Of a DNA stretch of 23,115 nucleotides, positions 1 through 8,297 are shown in pieces. Positions within the stretch are counted from its first letter, which is position 1. Every line of letters begins with the position of its first letter. Location: contig CABUJH010000032.1 of NCBI GenBank assembly GCA_902491895.1, forward strand, positions 1 to 23,115. The letters run 5' to 3'. Origin of the DNA: an uncultured Collinsella sp. GTDB taxonomy: Bacteria; Actinomycetota; Coriobacteriia; Coriobacteriales; Coriobacteriaceae. The position numbers and the translations under genes are program-made. The notes below the pieces were generated by a model, which ran no database searches, was not told where the DNA came from, and worked only from the letters and a program-made list of their open reading frames with translations.

Positions 1-57
1 CGCGCCCTTGAAGTTGAACGTCAGATTGTCCAAATGCGGCCCGCGCAGCGTCGGCCC

Positions 58-85
58 GTTACGGCGTTTGGTAAAACGCCGTAAC
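58..85 (-). terminator. Perfect 12-bp hairpin just downstream of the RGG-protein gene
   Basis: Bases 58-69 pair perfectly with 74-85 around a four-base loop (70-73). The stem takes in the first base of the stop-codon complement of the gene ending at 85. It is well placed to end or stabilise that minus-strand transcript. No T-run follows on either strand, so it may be a 3'-end stabilising hairpin rather than a classic intrinsic terminator. Confidence 0.5.
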
Positions 86-984
86 TAAAAACGGTTACCG
101 CGGAAGCCGCCGCCGTTGCGGCCGCCACGGTCGCCGCCGCGACCGCCGCGGCCGTTACCACGGTTGCCGCCAAAGCCGCCACGGTTGCCGCCGCGGTCGC
201 CATAGCCACCACGGTTGCCACCAAAGCCGCCGCGACCGCCACGGTCACCAAAGCCGCCACGGCCGCCACGGTCGCCACCGCGACCGCCGCGGTCGCCACC
301 ACGGCCACCACGATCGCCAAAGCCGCCGCGGCCGCCACGGTCGCCGCCACGGCCACCACGGTCGTCACGGCCGCCGCGAGGACCGCGATCCTCGTCCAGG
401 CCCATGGCGACGAGCGGAGCGATAACCTTATCGAGAGCGGCCATCAGCTCGGTGGCCTCCTCGTAAGAAAGCTCGGGCAGGAGCTTCTCCTTCTTGTTGG
501 CAAGCTCGACCAGGCCCTCAGCGGCATCCTCGGCGGCGAAGACAACAATCTTGCGCATATCGCCCTCGGCGTCGTCGATGCGGCCGACCAGATCGGCAGC
601 CTCGGCCTCGGCCATCAGGCCATCGAGCTCACGAAGGCGCATGCCCAGCAGGTCGGACATTTCCTTCTGCTCCATCTTGGGCTTGAGGTCAAGAAGCTTG
701 ATGGCGCGCTCGATGTTCGCCATGCGCTCGGCCTTGGCCTCCTCCTCCTTAGAAATAGCAAAGCGACGGCTACGCAGCAGGCGGGCGGCCTTCTGCATCT
801 TGTCCATCAGCTCTTCGTCATCGTAATCAACGGCGGCCTCGACAACCTCGGCCTCCTCCTCGGCGGAAACCTCGTCAGCAGCCTCAACCTCGGCAGCTTC
901 GGTCTCCACGGTCTCGACTGCCTCGACCTCGGCAGTCATGGTCTCGTTCTCGGTCTCGTTCATGATCTCTTCGTTCTCGGACAT
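85..984 (-). CDS. MarR-like winged-helix protein with acidic N-terminus and RGG-repeat tail
   Basis: This encodes a 299-residue protein in three parts. Residues 1-60 are strongly acidic (Glu/Asp/Ala/Val). Residues about 64-195 are charged and helical and read like a MarR-type winged helix: a helix-turn-helix around LLDLKPKMEQKEMSDLLGM, a second helix around RLRELDGLMAEAEAADLV, then a short wing and a long C-terminal helix. Residues about 200-299 are low complexity, with about 19 RGG motifs and regularly spaced Phe/Tyr (GFGD, GYGD, GFGG). RGG tails usually bind RNA or drive protein-RNA condensation, so a nucleic-acid-binding role, perhaps as an RNA chaperone or transcription-associated factor, is inferred. 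The start at 984 has an AAGGAG Shine-Dalgarno four bases upstream. No partner gene is evident. The DNA of the tail is a GC-rich tandem-like repeat that could vary in length between strains. Confidence 0.85.
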   Translation of the reverse strand: MSENEEIMNETENETMTAEVEAVETVETEAAEVEAADEVSAEEEAEVVEAAVDYDDEELMDKMQKAARLLRSRRFAISKEEEAKAERMANIERAIKLLDLKPKMEQKEMSDLLGMRLRELDGLMAEAEAADLVGRIDDAEGDMRKIVVFAAEDAAEGLVELANKKEKLLPELSYEEATELMAALDKVIAPLVAMGLDEDRGPRGGRDDRGGRGGDRGGRGGFGDRGGRGGDRGGRGGDRGGRGGFGDRGGRGGFGGNRGGYGDRGGNRGGFGGNRGNGRGGRGGDRGGRNGGGFRGNRF

Positions 985-998
985 GAGACTCCTTCTTG

Positions 999-1052
999 GC
1001 CCTCTCGGGCATCATCGCCCCATTCGCGGGGCCCGTCGCGCACTCTTTGCGC
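999..1052 (-). other. Three small hairpins in the 5' leader of the RGG-protein gene
   Basis: Three short inverted repeats follow each other: 999-1002 with 1007-1010, 1017-1021 with 1028-1032, and 1038-1042 with 1048-1052. They lie between the start codon at 984 and the upstream MFS gene. In the minus-strand transcript they would form adjacent hairpins ahead of the ribosome binding site. A post-transcriptional control role is possible but unproven, since GC-rich leaders form small stems easily. Confidence 0.3.
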
Positions 1053-1136
1053 TTTAAACATTCATGCCTCTCGGCAAAACGTCCATTAGTTTATGGTGTC
1101 GCCATCTAATCTAGCTGCAGAATCTATGTGCACACA

Positions 1137-2552
1137 TTAATGCGACATGTGTGACTCGCGACGAGCGTACACCAGCGACGCCACAAACCCGACCACGGCA
1201 ATCACGGCCGCCACGCGCACGGCAGTTGCAAATCCAATCGCCTGGGCAACGCCGGTCGCAGCGCCAGCCGCGCCGGCAGTCGCTGCAGAACTCGAGAGCA
1301 GGCCGATAAACAGGGACGGGCCAAACGATGCGGCAATCATGTTCCACGTGTTAAGCAATGCCGTTCCGTGAGGATGTTCAGCGGCAGGCAGCGTCTCCAA
1401 TCCGGCCGTTTGCGAGGGGCTCAGCACCAAACCGACTCCGGCATACACCACAACGGTCAGCGCCACAACGACGCCGATGTTCATACTCGCCGCCGTCATC
1501 GAGATGGCAGTCTGCCCCACGGCAATCAGGGCAAAGCCGACCGGCAGCAGCGGCCATGCGCCACGGGCGTCCATCACGCGTCCGCCCACAATCGAGGTCA
1601 CGGCGTTACAGGCAATCGCCGGCAAAATGAGCAAGCCCGCAACAAGTGCGGTCATGCCGTATGCGCCCTCAAAATAGAGCGGCAACAAAACGCTCATCGA
1701 GAACGTCGTCATCATCGACACCACCACAAGCAGGCACGCAGGCCAAAAACGAACGCTCGCCATGGGACGCACGTTAAGCACCGGATGCTCGAGTTTGAGC
1801 TGGCGGGCCGCAAACAGGCCGAGCAGCACAATGGCGGCGATAAGCGTCACGATGCCGGCAATCAGATTGGTCGAGAACTCGCCTACGGAATACACAAATG
1901 CCGTAATGCCGGCGGCGAGCAAAACAACCGACAGAATATCAAGCGTGGTGTTCGAGCGCTCTCCGACATTCTGAACAAGCTTTACGCCCGCCGCAGCGAC
2001 CACAATGCCGGCCACCAGCGGCACTACGAACACCGCCCTCCAGCCAAACAACGTGCACATAAGACCGCTGATCACAGGTCCAAACGCCGGCCCTAGCGTA
2101 ATGCAGGCACCACCCAGGCTCAGATACAAACCGAGCTTTTCACGCGGGGCGCAAGACAGCACCACGTTCATCATGAGCGGAAACAAGATGCCCGATCCCG
2201 CAGCCTGTAAAATACGACTTGGCAGCAAAACGCTAAACGACGGAGCGATCAGACACAGGACTTCGCCGGCGACCATACATCCGCATGCGAAAAACAACAG
2301 CTTGCGCGTCGAGAAACGGCCGGACAGGAAGGCCATGATGGCCGTAAAGATCGACGTCACAATCATGTAGCCCGAGACGAGCCACTGCGCCGTGGTGGCA
2401 CTCACCGAAAAGGCCGCCATAATGTCGTGCAACGCCACGTTAATGATGTTCTCGTTAAACGCGGCAACAAAGGCCGCAATATACATAACGACGAGAAGCG
2501 CCGCAGTGGCCGATGGCGTTACTTGAACTTGTTGCTGAGATTTGCTCCCCAT
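1137..2552 (-). CDS. MFS transporter, DHA2 (EmrB/QacA-like) drug exporter family
   Basis: This is a 471-residue integral membrane protein with 12-14 predicted hydrophobic segments, probably exporting drugs or toxic compounds by proton antiport. Family signs visible in the sequence are NVALHDIMAAFSVSATTAQW in the first segment region (residues about 38-57), SGRFSTRKLLF as the motif A equivalent (77-87), and TLGPAFGPVISG as antiporter motif C (about 152-163). The frame stays open far upstream, but the start at 2552 is preferred because AGGAAGG lies just before it and the family core begins right after. It is divergent from the deformylase-like/LysR pair starting at 2758, a common layout for a regulator controlling an exporter. 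The substrate cannot be read from sequence. Confidence 0.85.
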   Translation of the reverse strand: MGSKSQQQVQVTPSATAALLVVMYIAAFVAAFNENIINVALHDIMAAFSVSATTAQWLVSGYMIVTSIFTAIMAFLSGRFSTRKLLFFACGCMVAGEVLCLIAPSFSVLLPSRILQAAGSGILFPLMMNVVLSCAPREKLGLYLSLGGACITLGPAFGPVISGLMCTLFGWRAVFVVPLVAGIVVAAAGVKLVQNVGERSNTTLDILSVVLLAAGITAFVYSVGEFSTNLIAGIVTLIAAIVLLGLFAARQLKLEHPVLNVRPMASVRFWPACLLVVVSMMTTFSMSVLLPLYFEGAYGMTALVAGLLILPAIACNAVTSIVGGRVMDARGAWPLLPVGFALIAVGQTAISMTAASMNIGVVVALTVVVYAGVGLVLSPSQTAGLETLPAAEHPHGTALLNTWNMIAASFGPSLFIGLLSSSAATAGAAGAATGVAQAIGFATAVRVAAVIAVVGFVASLVYARRESHMSH

Positions 2553-2601
2553 GCATTTCCTTCCTCTTGGAACGACAGTTGCATCGCCCCAGAGGAACAG
2601 T

Positions 2602-2624
2602 CCAGGGCGAAAAATGAGCCCTAG
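2602..2624 (-). other. 7-bp hairpin in the leader of the MFS gene
   Basis: Bases 2602-2608 (CCAGGGC) pair with 2618-2624 (GCCCTAG), including one G-T pair, around a nine-base A/T-rich loop. It lies 50-72 bases before the MFS start at 2552. It could be an operator half-site pair or an RNA hairpin; nothing else supports either reading. Confidence 0.25.
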
Positions 2625-2757
2625 ACTTACGCCAGACGCCGTACACGACGAGTCTGACAACATGGTCCAACGTCGAAAGATTGTAACGCGGACGCACAGC
2701 TTTCCTTCCGCGCTATTATTAAAAGTCCACGAAAGCATGAGACATGAGGAGCCCGCC

Positions 2758-3168
2758 ATGATTAAGCCCATCATGAAATCCGAGTTCTTTTTGCGCCTGC
2801 CTTCCGAAGACGCGGGACCCGACGATGCCGCGACCGGGCAGGACCTCCTGGATACACTCCACGAGCATGAGCACGAGTGCGTGGGCCTCGCCGCCAACAT
2901 GATTGGCGTGCGCAAACGCATCATCTGCGTAAAGGACGGCAACAGGACACTCCTGATGTACAACCCTCAAATTCTTGAGCAGGTCAATGCCTATCAGACG
3001 AGCGAAGGATGCCTCTCGCTGATCGGCGAGCGTCCCTGTACCCGCTATCGCCGCATTAAGGTTGAGTATTTGGACGAGAACTTCGTTCACCGCATCAAAA
3101 ACTTCTCGGGCTACACCGCCGAGATCATCCAGCACGAAATCGACCACTGCAATGGCGTCGTGGTTTAG
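2758..3168 (+). CDS. Peptide-deformylase-like protein, Gln-to-Met in motif I
   Basis: This is a 136-residue protein of the peptide deformylase fold, shorter than usual housekeeping enzymes (about 150-190). Motif II EGCLS (residues 83-87, metal-ligand Cys85) and motif III HEIDH (126-130, two metal His and the catalytic Glu127) are intact. Motif I, normally GxGxAAxQ, reads GLAANM, so the oxyanion-stabilising Gln is Met48. Removal of N-formyl groups is the family role, but activity here is uncertain. The start at 2758 follows GAGGAG with six bases between; the open frame reaches further upstream but overlaps the MFS leader. A -10-like TATTAT sits at 2714-2719. A LysR gene follows after 36 bases, probably in the same transcript. 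I recall similar AANMIG short deformylase-like proteins in other Gram-positives, so the change is probably a subfamily trait. Confidence 0.85.
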   Translation: MIKPIMKSEFFLRLPSEDAGPDDAATGQDLLDTLHEHEHECVGLAANMIGVRKRIICVKDGNRTLLMYNPQILEQVNAYQTSEGCLSLIGERPCTRYRRIKVEYLDENFVHRIKNFSGYTAEIIQHEIDHCNGVVV

Positions 3169-3204
3169 GCCACCTGCCAAAATGAGGGTACCGGAGGCCT
3201 CCCT

Positions 3205-4128
3205 ATGGACATCAGCCGCTTTGGCGAATTCGCCATCTTAGCGCAGTCACGCACGTTTCTTGATGCGGCGGAACTGCTTTTCATGTCGCAATCAACCCTC
3301 TCCAAGCACATCATGGCAATGGAGCACGAACTCGGCTGCAAGCTCATCGATCGAAGCAAGCGCCACGTAACACTCACCGCGCAAGGTGAAGCGCTTCTCC
3401 CCTATGCTCAAAAAATTGCGACGCTTCAGCATCGCTATCTTGCCGCCATTCAAATAGGTGCAGGTGAGCCGCTCGAGCACCTCACCGTAGGTTCTATCCC
3501 CATTATGGCCCCTTATGGGATCACGGACGCCGTCATCGATTTTCAGCAGGCGAACCCCTCATATTCTGTCGAGCTCATCGAAGGCGAGGGCGACACACTC
3601 AAGCGCATGCTCCTGCACGAGGACATTGACCTGGCCTTCATCCGTGACAGTGGCGCCATCGAGCCGGAGTTCAAAAAGATTCCCTTTACGACTGACCGGC
3701 TCGTGGCCGTCCTTCCGCTCGACCATCCGCTCGCCGAACGTGACACCGTCGAGATAGACGACCTTATCGACGAGAATTTCCTCATGCTTCCCCAAGGCTC
3801 GTTCGTAAGCGAGCTCGTCCTTTCCCTTTGTCGCGAAGCTGGATTTGGCCCACGCGTTACGTTCACCGGCAAACGAGCCGAGAACATCATCTCTCTTGTC
3901 GCACGCGGCGCCGGCGTCTCATTCCTCATGCGCAAGCCGGCGGAATCGCTTGCCAGCGGAAAGGTAGCCCTGGTGCCGCTTGAGCCCGCGACGACCTCCG
4001 AGGTCAGGCTCTACCTCAAGCGGAACGCCGCGCACTCGCAGGCGGTCGTCTCGTTCATCGGCTTCCTCCCCTACCGTCAGCTCCTGCAGGGCGACCGTGC
4101 GTCTTCCACCGCGGCACGACCGTCATAA
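3205..4128 (+). CDS. LysR-family transcriptional regulator
   Basis: This is a 307-residue LysR-type regulator. The N-terminal winged helix covers residues about 1-60 (FGEFAILAQSRTFLDAAELL, then SQSTLSKHIMAMEHELGCKL). The rest is a periplasmic-binding-protein-like effector domain with the usual VGSIPI start and LVARGAGVSFL segment. The start at 3205 has GGAGG seven bases upstream. It follows the deformylase-like gene by 36 bases and is close to the divergent MFS exporter, so it may regulate either or both; the effector is unknown. A strong bidirectional terminator follows at 4191-4231. Confidence 0.9.
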   Translation: MDISRFGEFAILAQSRTFLDAAELLFMSQSTLSKHIMAMEHELGCKLIDRSKRHVTLTAQGEALLPYAQKIATLQHRYLAAIQIGAGEPLEHLTVGSIPIMAPYGITDAVIDFQQANPSYSVELIEGEGDTLKRMLLHEDIDLAFIRDSGAIEPEFKKIPFTTDRLVAVLPLDHPLAERDTVEIDDLIDENFLMLPQGSFVSELVLSLCREAGFGPRVTFTGKRAENIISLVARGAGVSFLMRKPAESLASGKVALVPLEPATTSEVRLYLKRNAAHSQAVVSFIGFLPYRQLLQGDRASSTAARPS

Positions 4129-4190
4129 TCCCCGCTGCTCCACAACCGCAGACTTGTGTCCGCAAACACGCTGACAACGGCACAAAACAC

Positions 4191-4231
4191 AAATATGCCT
4201 CGGGCGGCACGTCGCCGTCCGAGGCATATTT
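4191..4231. terminator. Strong bidirectional terminator between LysR and PTS genes
   Basis: Bases 4191-4208 pair with 4214-4231 in an 18-bp stem (one G-T pair) around a five-base loop. The outer stem is A/T-rich, giving TTT at the 3' end on both strands, and the minus strand continues with GTGTTTTGTG. It can end both the plus-strand LysR transcript and the minus-strand PTS operon. Confidence 0.9.
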
Positions 4232-4251
4232 AGTTAAAGTGCGCAGACAGA

Positions 4252-5694
4252 CTAGTCCACCGAGATGTTGAGCGCCTTACCGCCCTCGTCCTTCCTGGTA
4301 CCGATCGCCATAGCGGCGACAAGAGCCAAAACGAAAGCGACCACACCGGAGATGACAAGGCCGATAAAGCCCGTGTCGATGCCGGCAGGGTTAATAAAGC
4401 TCGGGAAACCGAGCGGGCCGGAGGCACCGAAGGCATAGAGTTTGGCACCCATGAGGCCGGCAATGGCGCCGCCTACACCAGCGGAAATAAAGGTTGACCA
4501 CATAAGACGCTTACGCGGCAGCAAGATGGCGTAAAGCGCAGGCTCGTTGACACCGAAAATCGAAGAGACAAGGGCGGGAATGTTGACGGCAGCATTTTCC
4601 TCGGAGTCCTTGGTTCGGATGACCATGCCAAGCACAGCACCGGCGATGGCACAACCGCCTGCATACACGAGCGGGTTAATGAGGTCATAGCCGTAGGTTG
4701 CGACATCGAGAAACCACAGCGGGATGATACCCCAGTGCAGGCCGAACATGACGAGCAGGCTCCAGAACGTGCCGATGACAAAGCCGGCGATGGCGGGCTG
4801 GAAGTTGATGAGCATCAAGATGATCTGGGCAACGATGTTGGAGAGGACCGTCATGACCGGACCGACCACAAGCAGGCCAAGGATGCCGCAAATGAGGAGC
4901 GTCAGGATGTTGGAGAAGAACGAGCTCACAAGCGCGGGCAGCGCGTTAGAAAGGGCCTTGTGCACCTTGGAGGCAATCCAGACGATAAAGATCGCAGGCA
5001 GAATCGTCGATGAGTAATTCTGCATGATCAGCGGGATGCCAAAAATATCACCGTAGACATTGGACTCGAAGACCGTGCCGGCGCCGAGCGTGTAGAGCGG
5101 ATCTCCGCCCATAAGGGCAACGAGCGTCGGGTAGACAAGGATACCACCGAGCGCCATTCCCATAACGGGCTTAAGTCCGAACTTCTTGGCCGACGTCCAG
5201 CCAATGATTAGCGGAAAGTAATAGAAGACCGAATCTCCGATTGCCGAGAGCGTCACATACGTATTGCTGTCCTTGGCAAGCCAACCGGCAACCGTGCAGA
5301 GCGCGAGCATCGACTTGATAAAGCCACCGGCCATAAGCACGCCAAGAACCGGTTGCAGAATCTCGGAGATGATGGCCAGCAGACGCGAGAATGGATCGCC
5401 CTTTTTGACGTCGTCGCCTTCATCGATATCGAGTGCGGGTTTGGAGTCGAACCCGCCAATCTGAACAAGGTCGTTGTAGACGGCCTCGACAGTGGCACCA
5501 ATCACGACCTGATACTGTCCGCCGGCCTGGATGACGTCAACGACGCCCTTCGTCGCCTTAAGCTCATTGGTCTGGGCGAGCGATTCATCCTTGAGGTGGA
5601 AGCGGAGACGCGTAATGCAGTGGCTCACGTCTAACACATTGTCTCGACCACCGACCTTTGTGATGATTTCATCGCAAAGCTTCTGGTATTTCAT
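4252..5694 (-). CDS. PTS transporter subunit EIIBC, beta-glucoside/sucrose/trehalose (Bgl) family
   Basis: This is a 480-residue sugar phosphotransferase permease. An EIIB domain fills residues about 1-85, with the phosphorylated cysteine Cys26 in the context SHCITRLRF. The membrane EIIC domain runs from about 105 to 465 and contains the conserved GVNEPALY (381-388). No EIIA domain is fused, so phosphate must come from an EIIA encoded elsewhere. It imports and phosphorylates a sugar; this family takes beta-glucosides, sucrose, trehalose and some amino sugars, and the exact substrate is not readable. The start at 5694 has AAGGAG six bases upstream and matches the standard EIIB beginning. It is the last gene of the cluster that starts at 9332, 193 bases after the preceding gene. 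That gap has no clear promoter, so co-transcription is likely but not certain. Confidence 0.9.
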   Translation of the reverse strand: MKYQKLCDEIITKVGGRDNVLDVSHCITRLRFHLKDESLAQTNELKATKGVVDVIQAGGQYQVVIGATVEAVYNDLVQIGGFDSKPALDIDEGDDVKKGDPFSRLLAIISEILQPVLGVLMAGGFIKSMLALCTVAGWLAKDSNTYVTLSAIGDSVFYYFPLIIGWTSAKKFGLKPVMGMALGGILVYPTLVALMGGDPLYTLGAGTVFESNVYGDIFGIPLIMQNYSSTILPAIFIVWIASKVHKALSNALPALVSSFFSNILTLLICGILGLLVVGPVMTVLSNIVAQIILMLINFQPAIAGFVIGTFWSLLVMFGLHWGIIPLWFLDVATYGYDLINPLVYAGGCAIAGAVLGMVIRTKDSEENAAVNIPALVSSIFGVNEPALYAILLPRKRLMWSTFISAGVGGAIAGLMGAKLYAFGASGPLGFPSFINPAGIDTGFIGLVISGVVAFVLALVAAMAIGTRKDEGGKALNISVD

Positions 5695-5887
5695 GGAATT
5701 CTCCTTTTTCTGAGCGGGGTATAGCATCGATTTCATGCCTCCGTAGTCGACGTGGGAGGGCAAGGAACCCGCTTCCCCCTTTGAAATCCGCGGACGCACG
5801 TACGCCCGGGATGGGAAACGGCAGAGAAGATGGAAGATGCCGATCACATGGCAGCGAGCCTCATTGGCCCATGTCACGCAATCAGGT
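5695..5887 (-). other. 193-base gap before the PTS gene
   Basis: I see no gene or convincing promoter here. A weak stem (about 5866-5894 region, arms ACATGG and CCATGT) lies near the end of the upstream gene without a T-run. The PTS reading frame stays open through most of the gap without family similarity, so it is treated as untranslated. Confidence 0.4.
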
Positions 5888-7006
5888 CTACAGACGCGAA
5901 TCTGCTGCGCCGAGAAGTCTCGTCGTCTGGCAGAACTTGTCACACAGACGTTCCGGTTCGCCCTGGGGAATCTGAGTACGCTCGGTCTCAAAGGAGAGGC
6001 CGTACTCGCGTGCCGGAAGGAAATACTCAAAATAGCCGTTGGTGTAACCGCAAACTATTCCCTCGACCGGGCATTCGCGCTTCATGCGAATACCCAAGTC
6101 GCTGCCGAGCTCACTCGGGAACACAAAGAGATGCAGGCCGCCCAAACTGATGACGACACACTTAAGCGTGAGCGAAAAGTCGTCATGGGCAACGGTGTGA
6201 TAGAACGTCTGAGGCTCGATGCGGTCGAGAACGACCTCGCGATCGAGCTTGATCTGGGAAATCGCCTCGGCAAGACCGGTCGAAACGCGCTCGACCTCGG
6301 GAATGCCGCGTCCCTGGCGAAAATTGCGGTCGCTACAGTCGCCAGCAGCACCGACGACCATGGCCGGATAGTAACCAAGACTCTGAGCGAGCTTTTTGCC
6401 GGTAAGACCGGCGAGTTCGCTCGTGAGCTCCGTGCAGTCGGGTCCGACGCAAGCGGAATGCACCGCCCAGTTCACAAAGCCCGCAAATGGCTTGCCTTCG
6501 GTATCGAAGAACGATACGACAATGACCTCATTGTCGGCGAGTTCACCTGGGATGATGCGGTTGTCGTAGAAACCGGTGATGACCTGCTTGCCCAAGCGAC
6601 AAATCGCGGGCTGTGCGTTGGCGCGGCACTCCTCAAAGCATTGGCAAATGGTATCGAGGAACCAGCGGTAGTAGTTCTCGTCGAATTTTCCCGTCCACCA
6701 GCTGCGGTGGTAAGCGACGATTGAAGTATGGTCGTGCGTCGCGGAGAGCAGAACGCAGTCACGGTCGATTCCGTAGCGCTCGGCGAGCATCGTCTTAACC
6801 TCCTCGGCCATGCCCTCCTCAAACTCGAGAACATCGGCGTTGAAGAGAAAAACTTCGCGGTCGTCCTGTTGGAAAAGAATCGCGTTGGCGAAGACGTCGT
6901 CATGGACGCCTGTCGCAGGCTCCAGACGGTTGGAGAGGTTACGATATCCGATTAGATAGATGTCGCCTTGCGGGGTAATCTTGCGGCGTGCATGTCCGAT
7001 ATTCAT
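5888..7006 (-). CDS. Neutral ceramidase-like hydrolase, catalytic residues intact
   Basis: This is a 372-residue protein resembling the N-terminal domain of neutral/alkaline non-lysosomal ceramidases (Pfam PF04734), which are zinc amidases. By motif comparison with the bacterial enzyme, the key residues are all present: ATHDHTS (His91, His93), NWAVHS (His183), GDCSD (nucleophile Ser225), PSELGSDLG (Glu299) and TNGYFEY (Tyr325). No signal peptide or C-terminal Ig-like domain is visible, so it should be cytosolic, unlike secreted ceramidases; the substrate is probably another amide. An upstream ATG at 7027 overlaps the previous stop as ATGA, but the ATG at 7006 is chosen because AAGGAG sits seven bases before it and the family start follows at once. 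It lies 17 bases after its paralogue (7024-8271) in the same operon. Confidence 0.8.
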   Translation of the reverse strand: MNIGHARRKITPQGDIYLIGYRNLSNRLEPATGVHDDVFANAILFQQDDREVFLFNADVLEFEEGMAEEVKTMLAERYGIDRDCVLLSATHDHTSIVAYHRSWWTGKFDENYYRWFLDTICQCFEECRANAQPAICRLGKQVITGFYDNRIIPGELADNEVIVVSFFDTEGKPFAGFVNWAVHSACVGPDCTELTSELAGLTGKKLAQSLGYYPAMVVGAAGDCSDRNFRQGRGIPEVERVSTGLAEAISQIKLDREVVLDRIEPQTFYHTVAHDDFSLTLKCVVISLGGLHLFVFPSELGSDLGIRMKRECPVEGIVCGYTNGYFEYFLPAREYGLSFETERTQIPQGEPERLCDKFCQTTRLLGAADSRL

Positions 7007-7023
7007 GCAAGTTCTCCTTTTTG

Positions 7024-8271
7024 TCATGCCGCGTTTAAAGCGGCAAGGATGGTTTGAAGGAGGCGCTCATGGGAACCGGCGGCGAAGCCGGAGTTCATGG
7101 CCTCATAGGTGATTTTCTCGTACGCATCGGGGGCCGGCAGATACTTTTGCCCTCCGTTGACAAGCGTGGCAAAGAGCACGGGGCAGAATCGGGCGGCGCG
7201 CACGGCGGCGCCAAACGAGCTCGAAACCTCGGGCTGGATACCAACGAACTCGACATTTCCCAGCCGAAGTAAATAGACCCTCGTACGCTGTTCGCCTGCC
7301 GCATGAAACTCATAAGTTCGATGCGGGGCCAATGAGCAGAAGTCGGCGCGCGTCTGGGCGGGCAAAAGGACGTCGACCGTGCGAGCATCGACGCCGATGG
7401 CATCGTCCTCACGCGCCGCACGGACGGCCTCAATCAACGCATCGCTCATAGCGCGACCCTGTCGATGCAGCATGCGATATCCACTCTCGTGAGCATCTAA
7501 CGTTTGCTTCGCCCCGGTCGAATCGAACGCAACGGTTACGGCGCGCTCCGCCGGACTCTGATCCCCCGCGGCACCGGGTAGCAGCAACACGACTCCGCCC
7601 AATTCGCGCTCGAGAGCCATGGCGGCAAAGCCAAAGAGGTCCCCGCTCACCAAGCGCTTCCCCTGAGAATCGTGCGATCCGTCGAGCACGGAAGACTGGA
7701 CATCAGCCGTCGCAAGCATGGCAACGAGCCCGCCCTCGGCATCCCTCGCGACAAGTACGGGCATCGCGTGGTCGGCAAACCCCTTGGGGTCTACTCCCAG
7801 CCACCAGCCGGCCGGTGTCTCAATGTCGCGGTTAACGTTCACAGGACAGTAGCCCTCCGCCGAGGCGAGCGTGACAGAGCGAATGCCCGCAACCGCCTGC
7901 CCAACGGCCGCGCGTGTCGCGGCGATGAGCGCGGCACGATAGCGCTCATTTCGATCGCGGGCATCGGTGTCGGCCAGATGCCCAGGGGTGCGCACGTGAG
8001 GCGCAGAAAACGTGTGGGTCGGGACCACCCAAGAAAAGGCGCCGTCGCAATTGGAGACATCCTTGACAACCTCACGCAGATCGACGAGTAGGGCCGGAGC
8101 GACCGAGGTAACCTCAAGTGAAAGGATGCAAGCGCGCCGCCCCATCCCTTCGACCACGAAGGCACGGGCAAAGATTTCATGACGGAGTGCGTCGAAACCG
8201 TCGAACGGCAATACGTCCTCTAAGTTAATGGCCACCCGGGCGGCTCCGGCCTTCATCTCTCCCTTATCCAT
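7024..8271 (-). CDS. Ceramidase-like paralogue with altered metal site
   Basis: This is a 415-residue protein related to the downstream gene and to the neutral ceramidase N-terminal fold. It begins KAGAARVAINLEDV, has VNVNRD (144-149), GAAGDQSP (nucleophile-equivalent Ser239), QPEVSSSFG (Glu348) and ends with the family-like PAPDAYE and GFAAGSHERLL. Several expected zinc-site residues differ: THTHS is THTFS (Phe88), the His after the central strand aligns with Gln192, and the NxY tyrosine aligns with Gly374. It may be inactive, use another chemistry, or form a complex with the intact paralogue; that is inference. No signal peptide is seen. The start at 8271 has AAAGGAGG nine bases upstream. 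Spacing is 26 bases from the amidohydrolase gene and 17 bases to the next gene, consistent with one operon. Confidence 0.7.
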   Translation of the reverse strand: MDKGEMKAGAARVAINLEDVLPFDGFDALRHEIFARAFVVEGMGRRACILSLEVTSVAPALLVDLREVVKDVSNCDGAFSWVVPTHTFSAPHVRTPGHLADTDARDRNERYRAALIAATRAAVGQAVAGIRSVTLASAEGYCPVNVNRDIETPAGWWLGVDPKGFADHAMPVLVARDAEGGLVAMLATADVQSSVLDGSHDSQGKRLVSGDLFGFAAMALERELGGVVLLLPGAAGDQSPAERAVTVAFDSTGAKQTLDAHESGYRMLHRQGRAMSDALIEAVRAAREDDAIGVDARTVDVLLPAQTRADFCSLAPHRTYEFHAAGEQRTRVYLLRLGNVEFVGIQPEVSSSFGAAVRAARFCPVLFATLVNGGQKYLPAPDAYEKITYEAMNSGFAAGSHERLLQTILAALNAA

Positions 8272-8297
8272 GGCGAACGCCCTCCTTTATCTGTCGC

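Noticed and set aside
1..57. Open frames on both strands at the left edge (minus strand could read NGPTLRGPHLDNLTFNFKGA; plus strand stays open to a stop at 82-84)
   Set aside because: Too short, no start codon or family match, and the two strands contradict each other. Sequence left of the window is needed.
111..420. Possible CRISPR-like or satellite repeat
   Set aside because: The periodicity is the codon pattern of the RGG tail, in frame with the gene; there are no spacers.
7006..7027. ATGA start-stop overlap as the start of the intact ceramidase-like gene
   Set aside because: The ATG at 7006 has a far better Shine-Dalgarno (AAGGAG, seven bases) located between the two candidates, and the protein fold starts there.
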